From NCBI GenBank assembly GCA_015069295.1, contig SVIW01000008.1, positions 1 to 64,000 on the forward strand: a stretch of 64,000 bases of DNA, written 5' to 3'. The stretch's first letter is position 1. Each line of letters opens with the position of its first letter. The notes beneath the pieces are model-generated. The model was given only the letters and a program-made list of their open reading frames with translations. It did no database searches and was not told where the DNA came from. The position numbers were made by a program, and so were the translations under genes. Below are positions 1 through 9,222 of the stretch, one piece after another. This DNA is from Clostridiales bacterium (GTDB taxonomy: Bacteria; Bacillota; Clostridia; Christensenellales; Borkfalkiaceae).

Positions 1-10
1 AAAACGCTCG

Positions 11-39
11 AAAAAAATCTGGCGTTAATTAACGCCAGA
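11..39 (-). terminator. Rho-independent-like terminator for the minus-strand AraC gene
   Basis: 22-bp perfect palindrome tctggcgttaattaacgccaga (18-39), followed on the minus strand by a 7-T run; lies downstream of the AraC ORF end at 138. Confidence 0.6.
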
Positions 40-137
40 CCGAAAAAGATATTAAATTTCCAAAAACCACAAGATTTATTTGAACTTTTTCTTAAAAAGT
101 GTTGCACTTAGTTTGACAAATCACCCTCGTTTGCAAA

Positions 138-1016
138 TTAGGACAAAGTTTCCTTTAACGAGCGTACGTATTCGGTCGGGGTCATATGCGTAATTTTTTT
201 AAACAACGCCGTTAGATAATGCACCGAGGACATTTGCATTAAATCCGCGATTTGCGTCAAAGTATGATTGCCCTCGCGCAGTAGGAGTTTGGTACGAGCG
301 ATACGCAGGTCGTTTAAATACTCGACAATCGTTTTTTGAAAGGCGTGTTTAAAGCCAACCGAAAGGGACGTTTTGTTGGTGTTAAACAAAAAGCAAAGCT
401 CTTCCAAATGGATTTTTTGACAAAAATTTTCGTCCAAATACCGTTTGACCTCGTAAATTTGCGAGCTTTCCGCAAGGGGCTGGGGAAGGGAAACGGCGGA
501 AGGGGCAGAATGGAGTAGGCGCAGGCACTTGATTAAAAAGATTTGCAGATAATTTTTAATCAGTTGATCCGCGCCAAAGGTAAAATTCTTTTGTTTTTTC
601 ATATTTTTAAGGTTGGGCACGTTGTAGGGCGGAAGATAGACTGCGCGCGCTTCCTTGATGATCTCGGACAGCATTTTCTTCAGCTCGTCCGTCAAGGTCA
701 AGGGGGAATGGGTCAACTCGTCTAACTCCGCAGTATAACATTCGAACCCGATAATGATAATGTTCGGGGCTTCCTGTTCGTCGCAGTCCAGCGAATGGTT
801 TTGATTTGCGCCGTGCACAATCATCTGCCCTTGCGACAGCCTTCCCGTATAATGGTCGGAAGAAATGTTAATATTCCCTTTGTCCACGTAAACAAGCTCG
901 CAAAACTCGTGCGAGTCGTTGCTCGTATGGTAATTGGGGGTAAATTCGAAATAGTGGATATTGGCAAGTTTCGTGATTTTTAAATCGATTTTAAAGGATT
1001 TTAAAACGAAATCCAT
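138..1016 (-). CDS. AraC-family transcriptional regulator (N-terminal sensor domain plus C-terminal HTH)
   Basis: C-terminus ...LHLEELCFLFNTNKTSLSVGFKHAFQKTIVEYLNDLRIARTKLLLREGNHTLTQIADLMQMSSVHYLTALFKKITHMTPTEYVRSL is typical AraC HTH. Start moved to the internal Met (MDFVLKS), which has ggag upstream; the track ORF starts at 1127. Confidence 0.9.
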   Translation of the reverse strand: MDFVLKSFKIDLKITKLANIHYFEFTPNYHTSNDSHEFCELVYVDKGNINISSDHYTGRLSQGQMIVHGANQNHSLDCDEQEAPNIIIIGFECYTAELDELTHSPLTLTDELKKMLSEIIKEARAVYLPPYNVPNLKNMKKQKNFTFGADQLIKNYLQIFLIKCLRLLHSAPSAVSLPQPLAESSQIYEVKRYLDENFCQKIHLEELCFLFNTNKTSLSVGFKHAFQKTIVEYLNDLRIARTKLLLREGNHTLTQIADLMQMSSVHYLTALFKKITHMTPTEYVRSLKETLS

Positions 1017-1048
1017 TTTTGGTACTCCAAAATAAAAATATTTACGAT

Positions 1049-1077
1049 AGTATACCAAAAAAATACGATTTTGTAAA
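1049..1077 (-). promoter_or_regulatory. Sigma-A-like promoter for the AraC gene
   Basis: Minus strand TTTACA - 17 nt - TATACT. Confidence 0.5.
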
Positions 1078-1140
1078 GACAAAAAAGGGGGGCTGTGATA
1101 CAATAAAAGAAAAAATATAAAACGCAAGGAGAAAATAGGT

Positions 1141-2313
1141 ATGGCAAGAGTCTGTATTCCCGATTACGAATATCAGGAAAGAGTGCAAAGAGCGGCGAAA
1201 ATGCTGCAAGAAAGAGGCTTGGACGTAATGGTTGTGGCTTCGACGGAAAGCGATTACGCAAACGCGCGGTATTTTTCGGGCTTTTGGCCCGTATTTGAAA
1301 GAGCGGGCGTAGCGATTTCGGCAAAGGGGGACGCGGCACTTCTGGTAGGTCCCGAATCGGAAGTGTTCGGCGCGGATTTTGGGAAGCTCGAAAAGGTGTT
1401 CGTGCTTAGAGAATTTAGAGAATCGGCAGACCCTTCCTATCCCGAATTGACCCCCTCGACCTTCAACGACGTATTCAAGGCAATCGGCGTTACGGGCGAA
1501 AATATCAAGATTGGTTTGGGTAGCTACGTAGAATGTACCCTTCCCATTTACGAGGGCTTGAAAAACAGCTATCCCAAGGCAGAAATCGTAAAATGCAACG
1601 ATATTATGGTCGATCTTCGTAAGATTAAGAGCGAAAACGAAATCGCTTGTCTTAGAGAAGGTTTCCGTATCATTGAAATTGCAACGGACGAAGTGATTAA
1701 AGCGTTGAAACCGGGCGTAACCGAATTGCAAATGGTCGGTATCGCGCAAAAGGTTATCTACGAACACGGGGCAGAATACGAAGGACTTCCTATGTACGTA
1801 TTCTCCGAGGCAAGTACCCGCCACGCAATCTCCCGTTCGAGATACAGAGAAATCGGTAAAAACGATATCGTGCAGCTCAATTTGTCGGCAAAAATTGACG
1901 GGTATTCGCCCTCTATCGGTTTGCCCGTATGTATGGGGAAATTGGAAGGGGAAAGAAGAGACCTTATCGAGTTCTGCAAAAAGATGCACGAATGGACGGA
2001 AAAGCAGCTGAAAGCGGGCGTTTATGCGGACGACGTTGCAAAACGTTTCTTGCAGATGTACAAAGATGCGGGCTATGAAAAGAACTACGTGTACGGACCT
2101 TGCCACGGTACGGGTATGATTGAGGTAGAAGCGCCCTGGATGGAAACCTCCACCCACTATCCTTTGGAAAAGAATATGACCTTCCAAATCGATACCTTCA
2201 TCTCCGGCCCCACCTTTGGCTGCCGTTGGGAAAAGGGTATTGCAATCCGCGAGGACGGCTGCGAAAGCTATACCGATTATTTGAAGAAAGGCATTATCGA
2301 GTTGGGGTTCTAA
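1141..2313 (+). CDS. M24-family metallopeptidase (Xaa-Pro peptidase/creatinase-like)
   Basis: 390 aa; creatinase-like N-domain, then pita-bread fold motifs (GVTELQMVGIAQKVIYEHGAEYEG, GPCHGTGMIEVEAPW). Confidence 0.8.
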   Translation: MARVCIPDYEYQERVQRAAKMLQERGLDVMVVASTESDYANARYFSGFWPVFERAGVAISAKGDAALLVGPESEVFGADFGKLEKVFVLREFRESADPSYPELTPSTFNDVFKAIGVTGENIKIGLGSYVECTLPIYEGLKNSYPKAEIVKCNDIMVDLRKIKSENEIACLREGFRIIEIATDEVIKALKPGVTELQMVGIAQKVIYEHGAEYEGLPMYVFSEASTRHAISRSRYREIGKNDIVQLNLSAKIDGYSPSIGLPVCMGKLEGERRDLIEFCKKMHEWTEKQLKAGVYADDVAKRFLQMYKDAGYEKNYVYGPCHGTGMIEVEAPWMETSTHYPLEKNMTFQIDTFISGPTFGCRWEKGIAIREDGCESYTDYLKKGIIELGF

Positions 2314-2314
2314 T

Positions 2315-2677
2315 ATGAGCGTAGTAGGAAAGAAAAATTGGATTATTCCCGATTGCGAGCTCCCTCCCGAAGGGGAGGGGGTGCTTAAAGGGCACGAAAG
2401 CGTGATTATCGTCAACGATACCAAGAAAAAGGCGGTAATCAAGGTAAAATTGTACTTTGCGGACAAGGAAGCCTACGAGGGGATCGTTTGGACGGTTGAC
2501 CCCCAAAAGGTGCGTTGTTTTAGAATGAACAATTTGGACGATATGTGCGGGTTTAAAGTGCCTTTGGAAACGCAATACGCGATGAAGATTGAAAGCTCGC
2601 AGCCTGTCGTTATTCAGTACGGGCGTTTGGATAATAGACAAACGAACTTGGCGTACTATACGACGATGGCGTATTAA
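2315..2677 (+). CDS. Anabaena sensory rhodopsin transducer (ASRT)-like domain protein
   Basis: 120 aa; WIIPDCELPP...HESVIIVNDTKKKAVIKVKLYFADKE...RCFRMNNLDD...PVVIQYGRLDNRQTNLAYYTTMAY follows the ASRT pattern, including the closing QxxRLDxRQ...AY motif. Confidence 0.8.
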   Translation: MSVVGKKNWIIPDCELPPEGEGVLKGHESVIIVNDTKKKAVIKVKLYFADKEAYEGIVWTVDPQKVRCFRMNNLDDMCGFKVPLETQYAMKIESSQPVVIQYGRLDNRQTNLAYYTTMAY

Positions 2678-2755
2678 AACCGCGTATAAGGCTCCCTCTC
2701 AGAGGGAACTGTCAGCACGGTTTTGTGCCGTTAGTTTTAAAAATAGAGGTAAAAT

Positions 2756-3490
2756 ATGATTTTAGACCATTCCTTTCCGCGTGAAACGGATTACGTAAAA
2801 GAAAAGAATATCCCTCTCGTTATCGTCGGGGGGACGGTGGAATACCACGGCCCGCACTGTTCGTACGGCTGCGATACCCTGATTGCAGAGGGCTTGGTAA
2901 AAAAATTGGCGGAAGAAAAAGAAATGATGCTCGCCCCGACCATTTCGTACAGCCCCGCAAGCTATGCGGTGGGCGGTAGAAAAAGCGGCACGGTGCACGT
3001 TCCCGAACGCGCTTTTGAAGACTACGTGTATTACGTATTTAAGAGTATGCTTTATTCGGGGTTTAGAAATATTTACGTCGTTATCCATCACCAGTTCGAA
3101 CAGGAAAGCGAAATGCCTATGACCCTTTGTTATCGTACGGCGGCAAAGCGTGCGACGATGGAGTATTTGGAAGAGACCTTGGGCGAAGGTTGGTGGGGGA
3201 GCGAAAACTATGCAAACTATTACGAGGAATTAGAGGGGGCAAACAACCCGTTCTCTTGGATCAAGGTAATCCCGACGATGAGCACGGCGGTACAAAACGC
3301 GACGGGCTACGATCATGCGGGCAAATACGAAAGTTCGATTTTGATGGCGTTGTACCCCGACTGTATTCAGCTCGATCGTATCGACGATATTAAGCATTGG
3401 TTTACCGACAGCGCGCGGGAAGCGAATAAAGAGCTCGGCGATAAAATGGTGGAAAAATCCTTGGAATATTTAAAAGAAGCGATTAAATAA
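2756..3490 (+). CDS. Creatininase-family protein
   Basis: 244 aa; VIVGGTVEYHGPHCSYGCDTLIAE, SGTVHVPERAFEDYV, NIYVVIHHQFEQ. Confidence 0.75.
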   Translation: MILDHSFPRETDYVKEKNIPLVIVGGTVEYHGPHCSYGCDTLIAEGLVKKLAEEKEMMLAPTISYSPASYAVGGRKSGTVHVPERAFEDYVYYVFKSMLYSGFRNIYVVIHHQFEQESEMPMTLCYRTAAKRATMEYLEETLGEGWWGSENYANYYEELEGANNPFSWIKVIPTMSTAVQNATGYDHAGKYESSILMALYPDCIQLDRIDDIKHWFTDSAREANKELGDKMVEKSLEYLKEAIK

Positions 3491-3500
3491 GGAAATAAAA

Positions 3501-5909
3501 ATGAAGCGTTTACATTTGATATGCAACGCGCACATCGATCCGCTTTGGCAATGGACCTGGGACGAGGGGATTGCGGCGGCGATTGCAACCTTTAAAAGCG
3601 CGGCGGATCTCGCGGAAGAATTCGACTATATTTTCTGCCACGGAGAAAGTCTTTTGTACGAGGCGATAGAAGAGCACGCCCCCGATTTATTTGCGCGCAT
3701 TGTCCGCCTAGTCAAAGAGGGGAAATGGAAAATTACGGGCGGTTGGTATTTACAGCCCGACTGTTTAATGCCCTGCGGCGAAGCGCTCGTCCGCCAAATT
3801 TCCGTTGGGAAAAAGTATTTTCAGGAAAAGTTCGGCGTAGAGCCTACCGTGGCGACCAATTACGACTCGTTCGGGCATAGCGTCGGCTTGGTGCAAATTC
3901 TCGTCAAAAACGGGTACGAGGGGTATATGGTTTGCCGTCCCAATCAATGGCAATTTTCCTACCCGTCCAAATTCTTCTATTGGAAATCTCCCGACGGCAG
4001 CAAGATTGCCACTACGCAAAGCTTGTCGTATAGCTGCGCGCTTGGCAAGGCGGTCGAAAAGATTGAAAGCGAGGTCTACGGCGGCGCGGTGGGTATGCTC
4101 GGCTCGGCAAAAGAGGATACGAAAATCGCGCTGGAAGACGTCGACTACGTTCTTTGGGGCGTGGGCAATCACGGCGGCGGTCCGTCGAGAAAGGATTTAA
4201 GGGATATTAAGAATTTGCAAATTGCGGGCGTGGAGCATTTCCACAGCACGCACGAAAAATTGTTTGCGGACGGGATAAAGATTTGCGGGGAGATAGAAAA
4301 ATCCCTCGTTACCTGTATGCCCGGCTGTTATTCGTCGATGGCGCGGGTAAAACAAGCCTACCGTACGACGGAAAATCTCTTTTTCGGGACGGAAAAAATG
4401 CTAGCGCTTTCCAGTCTTTCGGGGATGCCGATAAAGACGGAGGAATGGGAAAAGGCGGAAAAACGCATTTTGTTGGCGCAGTTCCACGATATCTTGCCCG
4501 GCAGCGGGATAGAGGAATGTGAACAAGAGGGCATCGAATTGTTGGCGGCAAGCGCAAAAGAGCTAAAAGACTACCGTACGCGCGCCTTTTTGCGGTTCGT
4601 AATGGACGAGCCGAGTGCGGGCGAGGGCGAGTTTCCGATTTTCGTGTTTAACTATATGCCTTACGAGGTGCAAACGCTCGTCGAGGTGGAATTTATCCTG
4701 CCCGACCAAAATTGGAGCAAAGAGGTTTTCAAAAAAGCGCGTATCTACGACGAAACGGGGAAGGAATTGCTTTGTCAGCAAATCAAAGAAAGTTCGACCT
4801 TGGCGCTTGATTGGAGAAAACGGCTTGTGTTCGAGGGCTTATTAAAGCCGATGGGAATTACTCGTTTTACCGTTAAGACGGAGGACGTAAAAACGAAAGC
4901 CAAGGCAAGAAAAGCAGGTGATTTGGAGACTTTGTTACAAGGCACGCCCCTGCAAAAGCCCGTCGGGTTTTTCCTCTACGACGATACTGCCGACCCTTGG
5001 GGTATGAGTCAAGAAGAATTGAAGGGGATGGGGAAAAATCCCGTTGCTTTCCGTGAAATGCAAGAGGAAGAGAGCAAGGCGTTCTGCAAGGTAACAGAGG
5101 GGCTTTCGCCCGTGCATATCATCGAGGACGGCGACGTGGTAACGGTAGCGGAAACGCTGTCTACCGCGGGGCATACGAACGCCGTAGCGCAATATAAGGT
5201 ATATAAAAATCACCCGTTCGTCGATTTGAAGCTGACGGTGGAGTTTGCCGATAAAAACAAAATGGCTCGCGTGCGGATTCCCTTGCCCGACGATATGGCA
5301 GGCGGGAAAGCGGTTGGCGACGGTCCGTTCGTTTACGAGGAAAAGCCTTGCTTTGGTGAGCTGTCCTTTCAAAAATGGCTGGGCGTAGAGAAAAACGGCG
5401 AAGTGTTTGCCGTACTCAACGACGGCGTGTACGCAGGGACGGTGGAAGAGGATTGTTTGTGCTTGACTTTGCTGCGCGGCGCGGGGTATTGTTTCCATCC
5501 CATTACGCCCGATCGGGATTTGTATCCGCAGGATCGGTATTTGCCCCGCATTGAAAACGGCCGCTATACGTACAATTTGCGTATCGTCAGAGGGGACGTT
5601 TGCAGCGTCTACAAGCAAGCGGAGCTGTTCAACCAGTTGCCCTATGCCGTCAACGTATTCCCGACCGGGGGAGCGAAAAAAGAATTGGCTTGCCTGCGTT
5701 TGGACGGCGACGTAGTTTTAACTACAATGAAAGTGGGGGAAAAGGGCGGGTATATTTTCCGCGTCTTTAACCCTGCGAAAGAGGAAAAGCCTTTCGTTCT
5801 CTCCGTAAGCGGCAAACAAGCGGACGGCGTAGCGCGCGCAGGCGAGGTGGTAACCCTTTCGTATAAGGACGGCGTTTGGAAAGTTTTCCACGACGAAATG
5901 CCCGTATAA
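3501..5909 (+). CDS. Alpha-mannosidase-like glycoside hydrolase, GH38
   Basis: 802 aa; HLICNAHIDPLWQWTWDEG, PTVATNYDSFGHSVGLVQIL, AQFHDILPGSGI. Confidence 0.88.
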   Translation: MKRLHLICNAHIDPLWQWTWDEGIAAAIATFKSAADLAEEFDYIFCHGESLLYEAIEEHAPDLFARIVRLVKEGKWKITGGWYLQPDCLMPCGEALVRQISVGKKYFQEKFGVEPTVATNYDSFGHSVGLVQILVKNGYEGYMVCRPNQWQFSYPSKFFYWKSPDGSKIATTQSLSYSCALGKAVEKIESEVYGGAVGMLGSAKEDTKIALEDVDYVLWGVGNHGGGPSRKDLRDIKNLQIAGVEHFHSTHEKLFADGIKICGEIEKSLVTCMPGCYSSMARVKQAYRTTENLFFGTEKMLALSSLSGMPIKTEEWEKAEKRILLAQFHDILPGSGIEECEQEGIELLAASAKELKDYRTRAFLRFVMDEPSAGEGEFPIFVFNYMPYEVQTLVEVEFILPDQNWSKEVFKKARIYDETGKELLCQQIKESSTLALDWRKRLVFEGLLKPMGITRFTVKTEDVKTKAKARKAGDLETLLQGTPLQKPVGFFLYDDTADPWGMSQEELKGMGKNPVAFREMQEEESKAFCKVTEGLSPVHIIEDGDVVTVAETLSTAGHTNAVAQYKVYKNHPFVDLKLTVEFADKNKMARVRIPLPDDMAGGKAVGDGPFVYEEKPCFGELSFQKWLGVEKNGEVFAVLNDGVYAGTVEEDCLCLTLLRGAGYCFHPITPDRDLYPQDRYLPRIENGRYTYNLRIVRGDVCSVYKQAELFNQLPYAVNVFPTGGAKKELACLRLDGDVVLTTMKVGEKGGYIFRVFNPAKEEKPFVLSVSGKQADGVARAGEVVTLSYKDGVWKVFHDEMPV

Positions 5910-5927
5910 AAACGGGAAAGGAGGAGT

Positions 5928-8069
5928 ATGTTACCCGTTATAAAACCCGTATTAAAAAGAAAAGAGGTATTTCCGCGGAGCTGGCAGAGCGTAATTTTTG
6001 AAAATTACGGTCTTGTTTCCGTGGATAAAATTGCCAAAACCTTGCAAACGGACGAAAAAACGATTGCGATGGAAGCGGAAAGATTGGGACTTTCCGCGGT
6101 GAAATACAATCCGCTTTGGGAAGAAAAAGGGTTTATTACGATTATTCGAAACAGTTGGTATCTTTTGCCCTATTCGCAAATCATGACCCTGCTTGGATAT
6201 GAGGAAAAGCGATTAGAATTCGTCTTGCAAAACGAAGACTTTTTGCAGGATAAGCTGGGGCTTTTCAAACCCGAATGCGAAGAAGTTTTGTATTCGCCTT
6301 TAACCGAAGAGGAGCAAAGGCAAACGGAAACATTGGCGAAAAAAATCGCCGAGCTGTTGCCCAAGAACGCCCGTCCGTTCGTGTTCTTTGATAAAACGCA
6401 AGGGGCAGGTACGCGTTCAACGCAAAACGGCGAGGGGCTTCGTATCCTTCACGGGTATTTGACGCCCTGCGGCGACGCCTTTTTAGAGGACGATGAAAAC
6501 TATTTGCCTGACAGTCTTTTACAGCAATATCAGCAAAACGGGGTCAACGGGCTTTGGGTGCACGGACTTTTGTCCGCGCTTTCGCCCTATCCCTTTGACG
6601 AAAACGCAAGTAAGCAGTACCCCGTCCGCAGAAAAAATCTGCAAAAGCTTGTGGATAGAGCGGCAAAGTACGGCATTAAAATTTATTTGTATATCAACGA
6701 ACCGCGCGGAATCGCGGAAGAAAAGCTGGGCAAATACGCGCATTTGAAAGGAACGGTTCGCGGCGGCGTGGCGCACCTTTGTTTTGAACGAAAAGAGGTG
6801 CGCGAATACCTTTACAACGCCTTAAAAGACTTGTTTGAAAACGTGCACGGATTAGGCGGGATCATCACGATTACGATGAGCGAAAATCCCACCCATTGTC
6901 ATTCGCATACTTCGGCAAATTGCAACTGCCCGATTTGCAAGGATATTCCCCCCGAAAAGACGGCTTCGGCGGTAGTAAACGTGATTGCGAAAGCCTTGAA
7001 AGATAGCGGCAGCGGCGCAAAGACGCTCGCGTATCTTTGGGGTTGGTCCGACCATATGGGTTGGACGGAAGAACAGACGTTGCGCGGAATTTCCTATCTG
7101 GATAAAGACGTTATCGCACTTTGTCCAAGCGAGTACGATTTGGAAATAGAAAAGGGCGGCGTGAAAAGCCACGTGGTCGATTATTCGATTTCAAACCCCG
7201 GACCGAGCGAAGTTACGAAAAAAGCCTTTTTGGCGGCGCAGGAAAGGGGCTTGGGCGTATGCGCGAAAATCCAAACGAACGACAGTTGGGAATGTTCCGC
7301 CGTGCCCTATCTCCCCGTATTCGACCTCTTAGTAAAGCATCTTGAAAACTTGCGCGCGGCGGGCGTAAACGATTATATGCTGACCTGGACGTTGGGGGGA
7401 TATCCCTCGCCGATGCTCGACCTTGTAGGCGATTACGCCCGTTGCAAGGAAAACTTTTCCTTGTCGGTGTGGTACGAAAAGGAATTTGGACAAAACGCAA
7501 AAGCGGTGGAAGAGGCTTCGAAAGCCTTTTGTAAAGGGTTTCAAGAGTATCCTTTCAGCGTGCAGGCGTTATACCTTTCCCCCAAAACCTTGGGGGTTGC
7601 CAACCGTTGGGAATGGGAGCGGGAAGAAAAACGCTCCACAATGGTCTGCTTTGCCTTTGACGATTACGAAAGCTGGATTTATCCCTACCCGTACGAAGTG
7701 TATATTTCGCAGTTTGAAAAATTGCTTTTTTCGTGGGAAGAGGGACTTCGGATTTTAGAAAACGCGACGGACGATAACGGACTGCGCTTGTTAAAGGACT
7801 GCGCGGAAGGGGCGTACGTGCATTTTAAATCCGATTATCTGCATACGAAATTCTCCTATTATAAGCGGGATATTGCAAGCTATAAAGACGAATTGCTGTC
7901 GGTGTTTAAAGAGGAAAAGGAAATAGCGAAACGCTTGCTTGACTTGACGGAAAGAGAGCCTACGATTGGGTACGAGGCGGCAAACCATTATTTTTATAAC
8001 GATAGAAATATTATTGAAAAGATATTGCAGGTAGACGAGCTTGAAAAAGAACTGGAAAAAAAGATTTGA
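5928..8069 (+). CDS. Putative TIM-barrel glycosidase-like protein with N-terminal HTH-like repeats
   Basis: 713 aa; long conserved-looking N-terminal region (SWQSVIFENYGLVSVDKIAKTL...AERLGLSAV...WLLPYSQIMTLLGY-like), then a barrel-type core (GITITMSENPTHCHSHTSANCNCPICKD). Family not confidently named. Confidence 0.5.
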   Translation: MLPVIKPVLKRKEVFPRSWQSVIFENYGLVSVDKIAKTLQTDEKTIAMEAERLGLSAVKYNPLWEEKGFITIIRNSWYLLPYSQIMTLLGYEEKRLEFVLQNEDFLQDKLGLFKPECEEVLYSPLTEEEQRQTETLAKKIAELLPKNARPFVFFDKTQGAGTRSTQNGEGLRILHGYLTPCGDAFLEDDENYLPDSLLQQYQQNGVNGLWVHGLLSALSPYPFDENASKQYPVRRKNLQKLVDRAAKYGIKIYLYINEPRGIAEEKLGKYAHLKGTVRGGVAHLCFERKEVREYLYNALKDLFENVHGLGGIITITMSENPTHCHSHTSANCNCPICKDIPPEKTASAVVNVIAKALKDSGSGAKTLAYLWGWSDHMGWTEEQTLRGISYLDKDVIALCPSEYDLEIEKGGVKSHVVDYSISNPGPSEVTKKAFLAAQERGLGVCAKIQTNDSWECSAVPYLPVFDLLVKHLENLRAAGVNDYMLTWTLGGYPSPMLDLVGDYARCKENFSLSVWYEKEFGQNAKAVEEASKAFCKGFQEYPFSVQALYLSPKTLGVANRWEWEREEKRSTMVCFAFDDYESWIYPYPYEVYISQFEKLLFSWEEGLRILENATDDNGLRLLKDCAEGAYVHFKSDYLHTKFSYYKRDIASYKDELLSVFKEEKEIAKRLLDLTEREPTIGYEAANHYFYNDRNIIEKILQVDELEKELEKKI

Positions 8070-8090
8070 CGAAAGTCAAATCTTTTTTTT
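8061..8090 (+). terminator. Rho-independent terminator overlapping the stop codon of the 5928-8069 CDS
   Basis: aagatttgac-gaaa-gtcaaatctt then T6. Confidence 0.8.
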
Positions 8091-8097
8091 ATAAGCC

Positions 8098-8126
8098 TTG
8101 AAAACGCGGAAAAAATGTGCTATAAT
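8098..8126 (+). promoter_or_regulatory. Sigma-A-like promoter for the GH43/GH117-like gene
   Basis: TTGAAA (8098-8103) - 17 nt - TATAAT (8121-8126). Confidence 0.65.
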
Positions 8127-8163
8127 ATCTCTACTAGCGTAAAAATACGCGCAGAGGTGGGGT

Positions 8164-9198
8164 ATGGCAAAGGATTTCGGGTATAAAACGGGCGCGGCGA
8201 GCGTTGCTTTAAAACTGGACGGATATTACGTATGGGATTGTTCGGTGATAAAATTGGGCGGGAAGTACCATATGTTTTCCTCGCGCTGGAAAAAGGAGTA
8301 CGGCTTTGGCTGGAATTGGCTTTTCAACAGCGAAATTATCCATTCCGTTTCCGATACGCCCGAAGGACCGTATCAATTCCAAAACGTCGTGTTGCCCCGT
8401 CGCGGAAGAAAATATTTCGACGGTATGAATACGCACAATACCTGTATTAAAGAGTATAACGGTAAGTTCTATTTGTATTATATGGGTACGACTTACGGCG
8501 GGGATATCCCGACGGGAGAGAAGGAAATTCCCGCAGGCTATGAAATGGAAACCTGGAACAGAAAGCGTATCGGCTTGGCGGTGGCGGAGGATATCGACGG
8601 CGAGTTCGTGCGCAGGGATACGCCGCTGTTAAACCCGCGCGATTGTCGGTTTTGGGATTGTACGATTACCACGAACCCGTCGGTGGCGATTCTGCCGAGC
8701 GGGAAAACGTATATGATTTACAAATCCCGCAGCGGGATAGGGAAACCTTTACAGCTTGGGATTGCCGTTGCGGATAGACCGGACGGGGAATTTCGACGGT
8801 TGTCCGACGCTCCGATTTTGGGGTTTAAGGACGAGGATATGCATGTGGAAGACCCCTTCCTTTGGTACGACGAGAAAAAGAAAAAATTCTGCCTTATCGC
8901 CAAGGACGACGTGAAAAACGGCGGCTACGGCATTACGGGCGAATGGGGCAGCGGGTTTTACGCGGAAAGCGACGATTGCATCGATTTTCGTATTGGAAAA
9001 GACCCGAAAGTCTATTCGAAAACGGTGCGCTGGGCGGACGGAACGGAAAGCGTGCAGGGGAATATGGAACGCCCTTCGCTACTCTTTGACGAAGCGGGAA
9101 ATCCCACGCATATTTTCTGCGCCAGCGGCGCGGGAAAAAATCCGTACGATTTTAAAGAAGAAACCTTTATCGTTTGCGTGAAATTGGAGAAGAAATAA
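8164..9198 (+). CDS. Five-bladed beta-propeller glycoside hydrolase-like protein (GH43/GH117 type)
   Basis: 344 aa; YYVWDCSVIKLGGKYHMFSSRW, YNGKFYLYYMGTTYGG, DCTITTNPSVAILPSGKTYMIYKS, MHVEDPFLWYDEKKKKFCLIAKD. Confidence 0.7.
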   Translation: MAKDFGYKTGAASVALKLDGYYVWDCSVIKLGGKYHMFSSRWKKEYGFGWNWLFNSEIIHSVSDTPEGPYQFQNVVLPRRGRKYFDGMNTHNTCIKEYNGKFYLYYMGTTYGGDIPTGEKEIPAGYEMETWNRKRIGLAVAEDIDGEFVRRDTPLLNPRDCRFWDCTITTNPSVAILPSGKTYMIYKSRSGIGKPLQLGIAVADRPDGEFRRLSDAPILGFKDEDMHVEDPFLWYDEKKKKFCLIAKDDVKNGGYGITGEWGSGFYAESDDCIDFRIGKDPKVYSKTVRWADGTESVQGNMERPSLLFDEAGNPTHIFCASGAGKNPYDFKEETFIVCVKLEKK

Positions 9199-9222
9199 GC
9201 TTTTATCAAGGGCAGGTATGCG

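Noticed and set aside
1042-2466. 474-aa minus-strand ORF opposite the M24 peptidase gene
   Set aside because: Shadow ORF of a well-supported + strand gene; composition is not protein-like and no motif is recognised.
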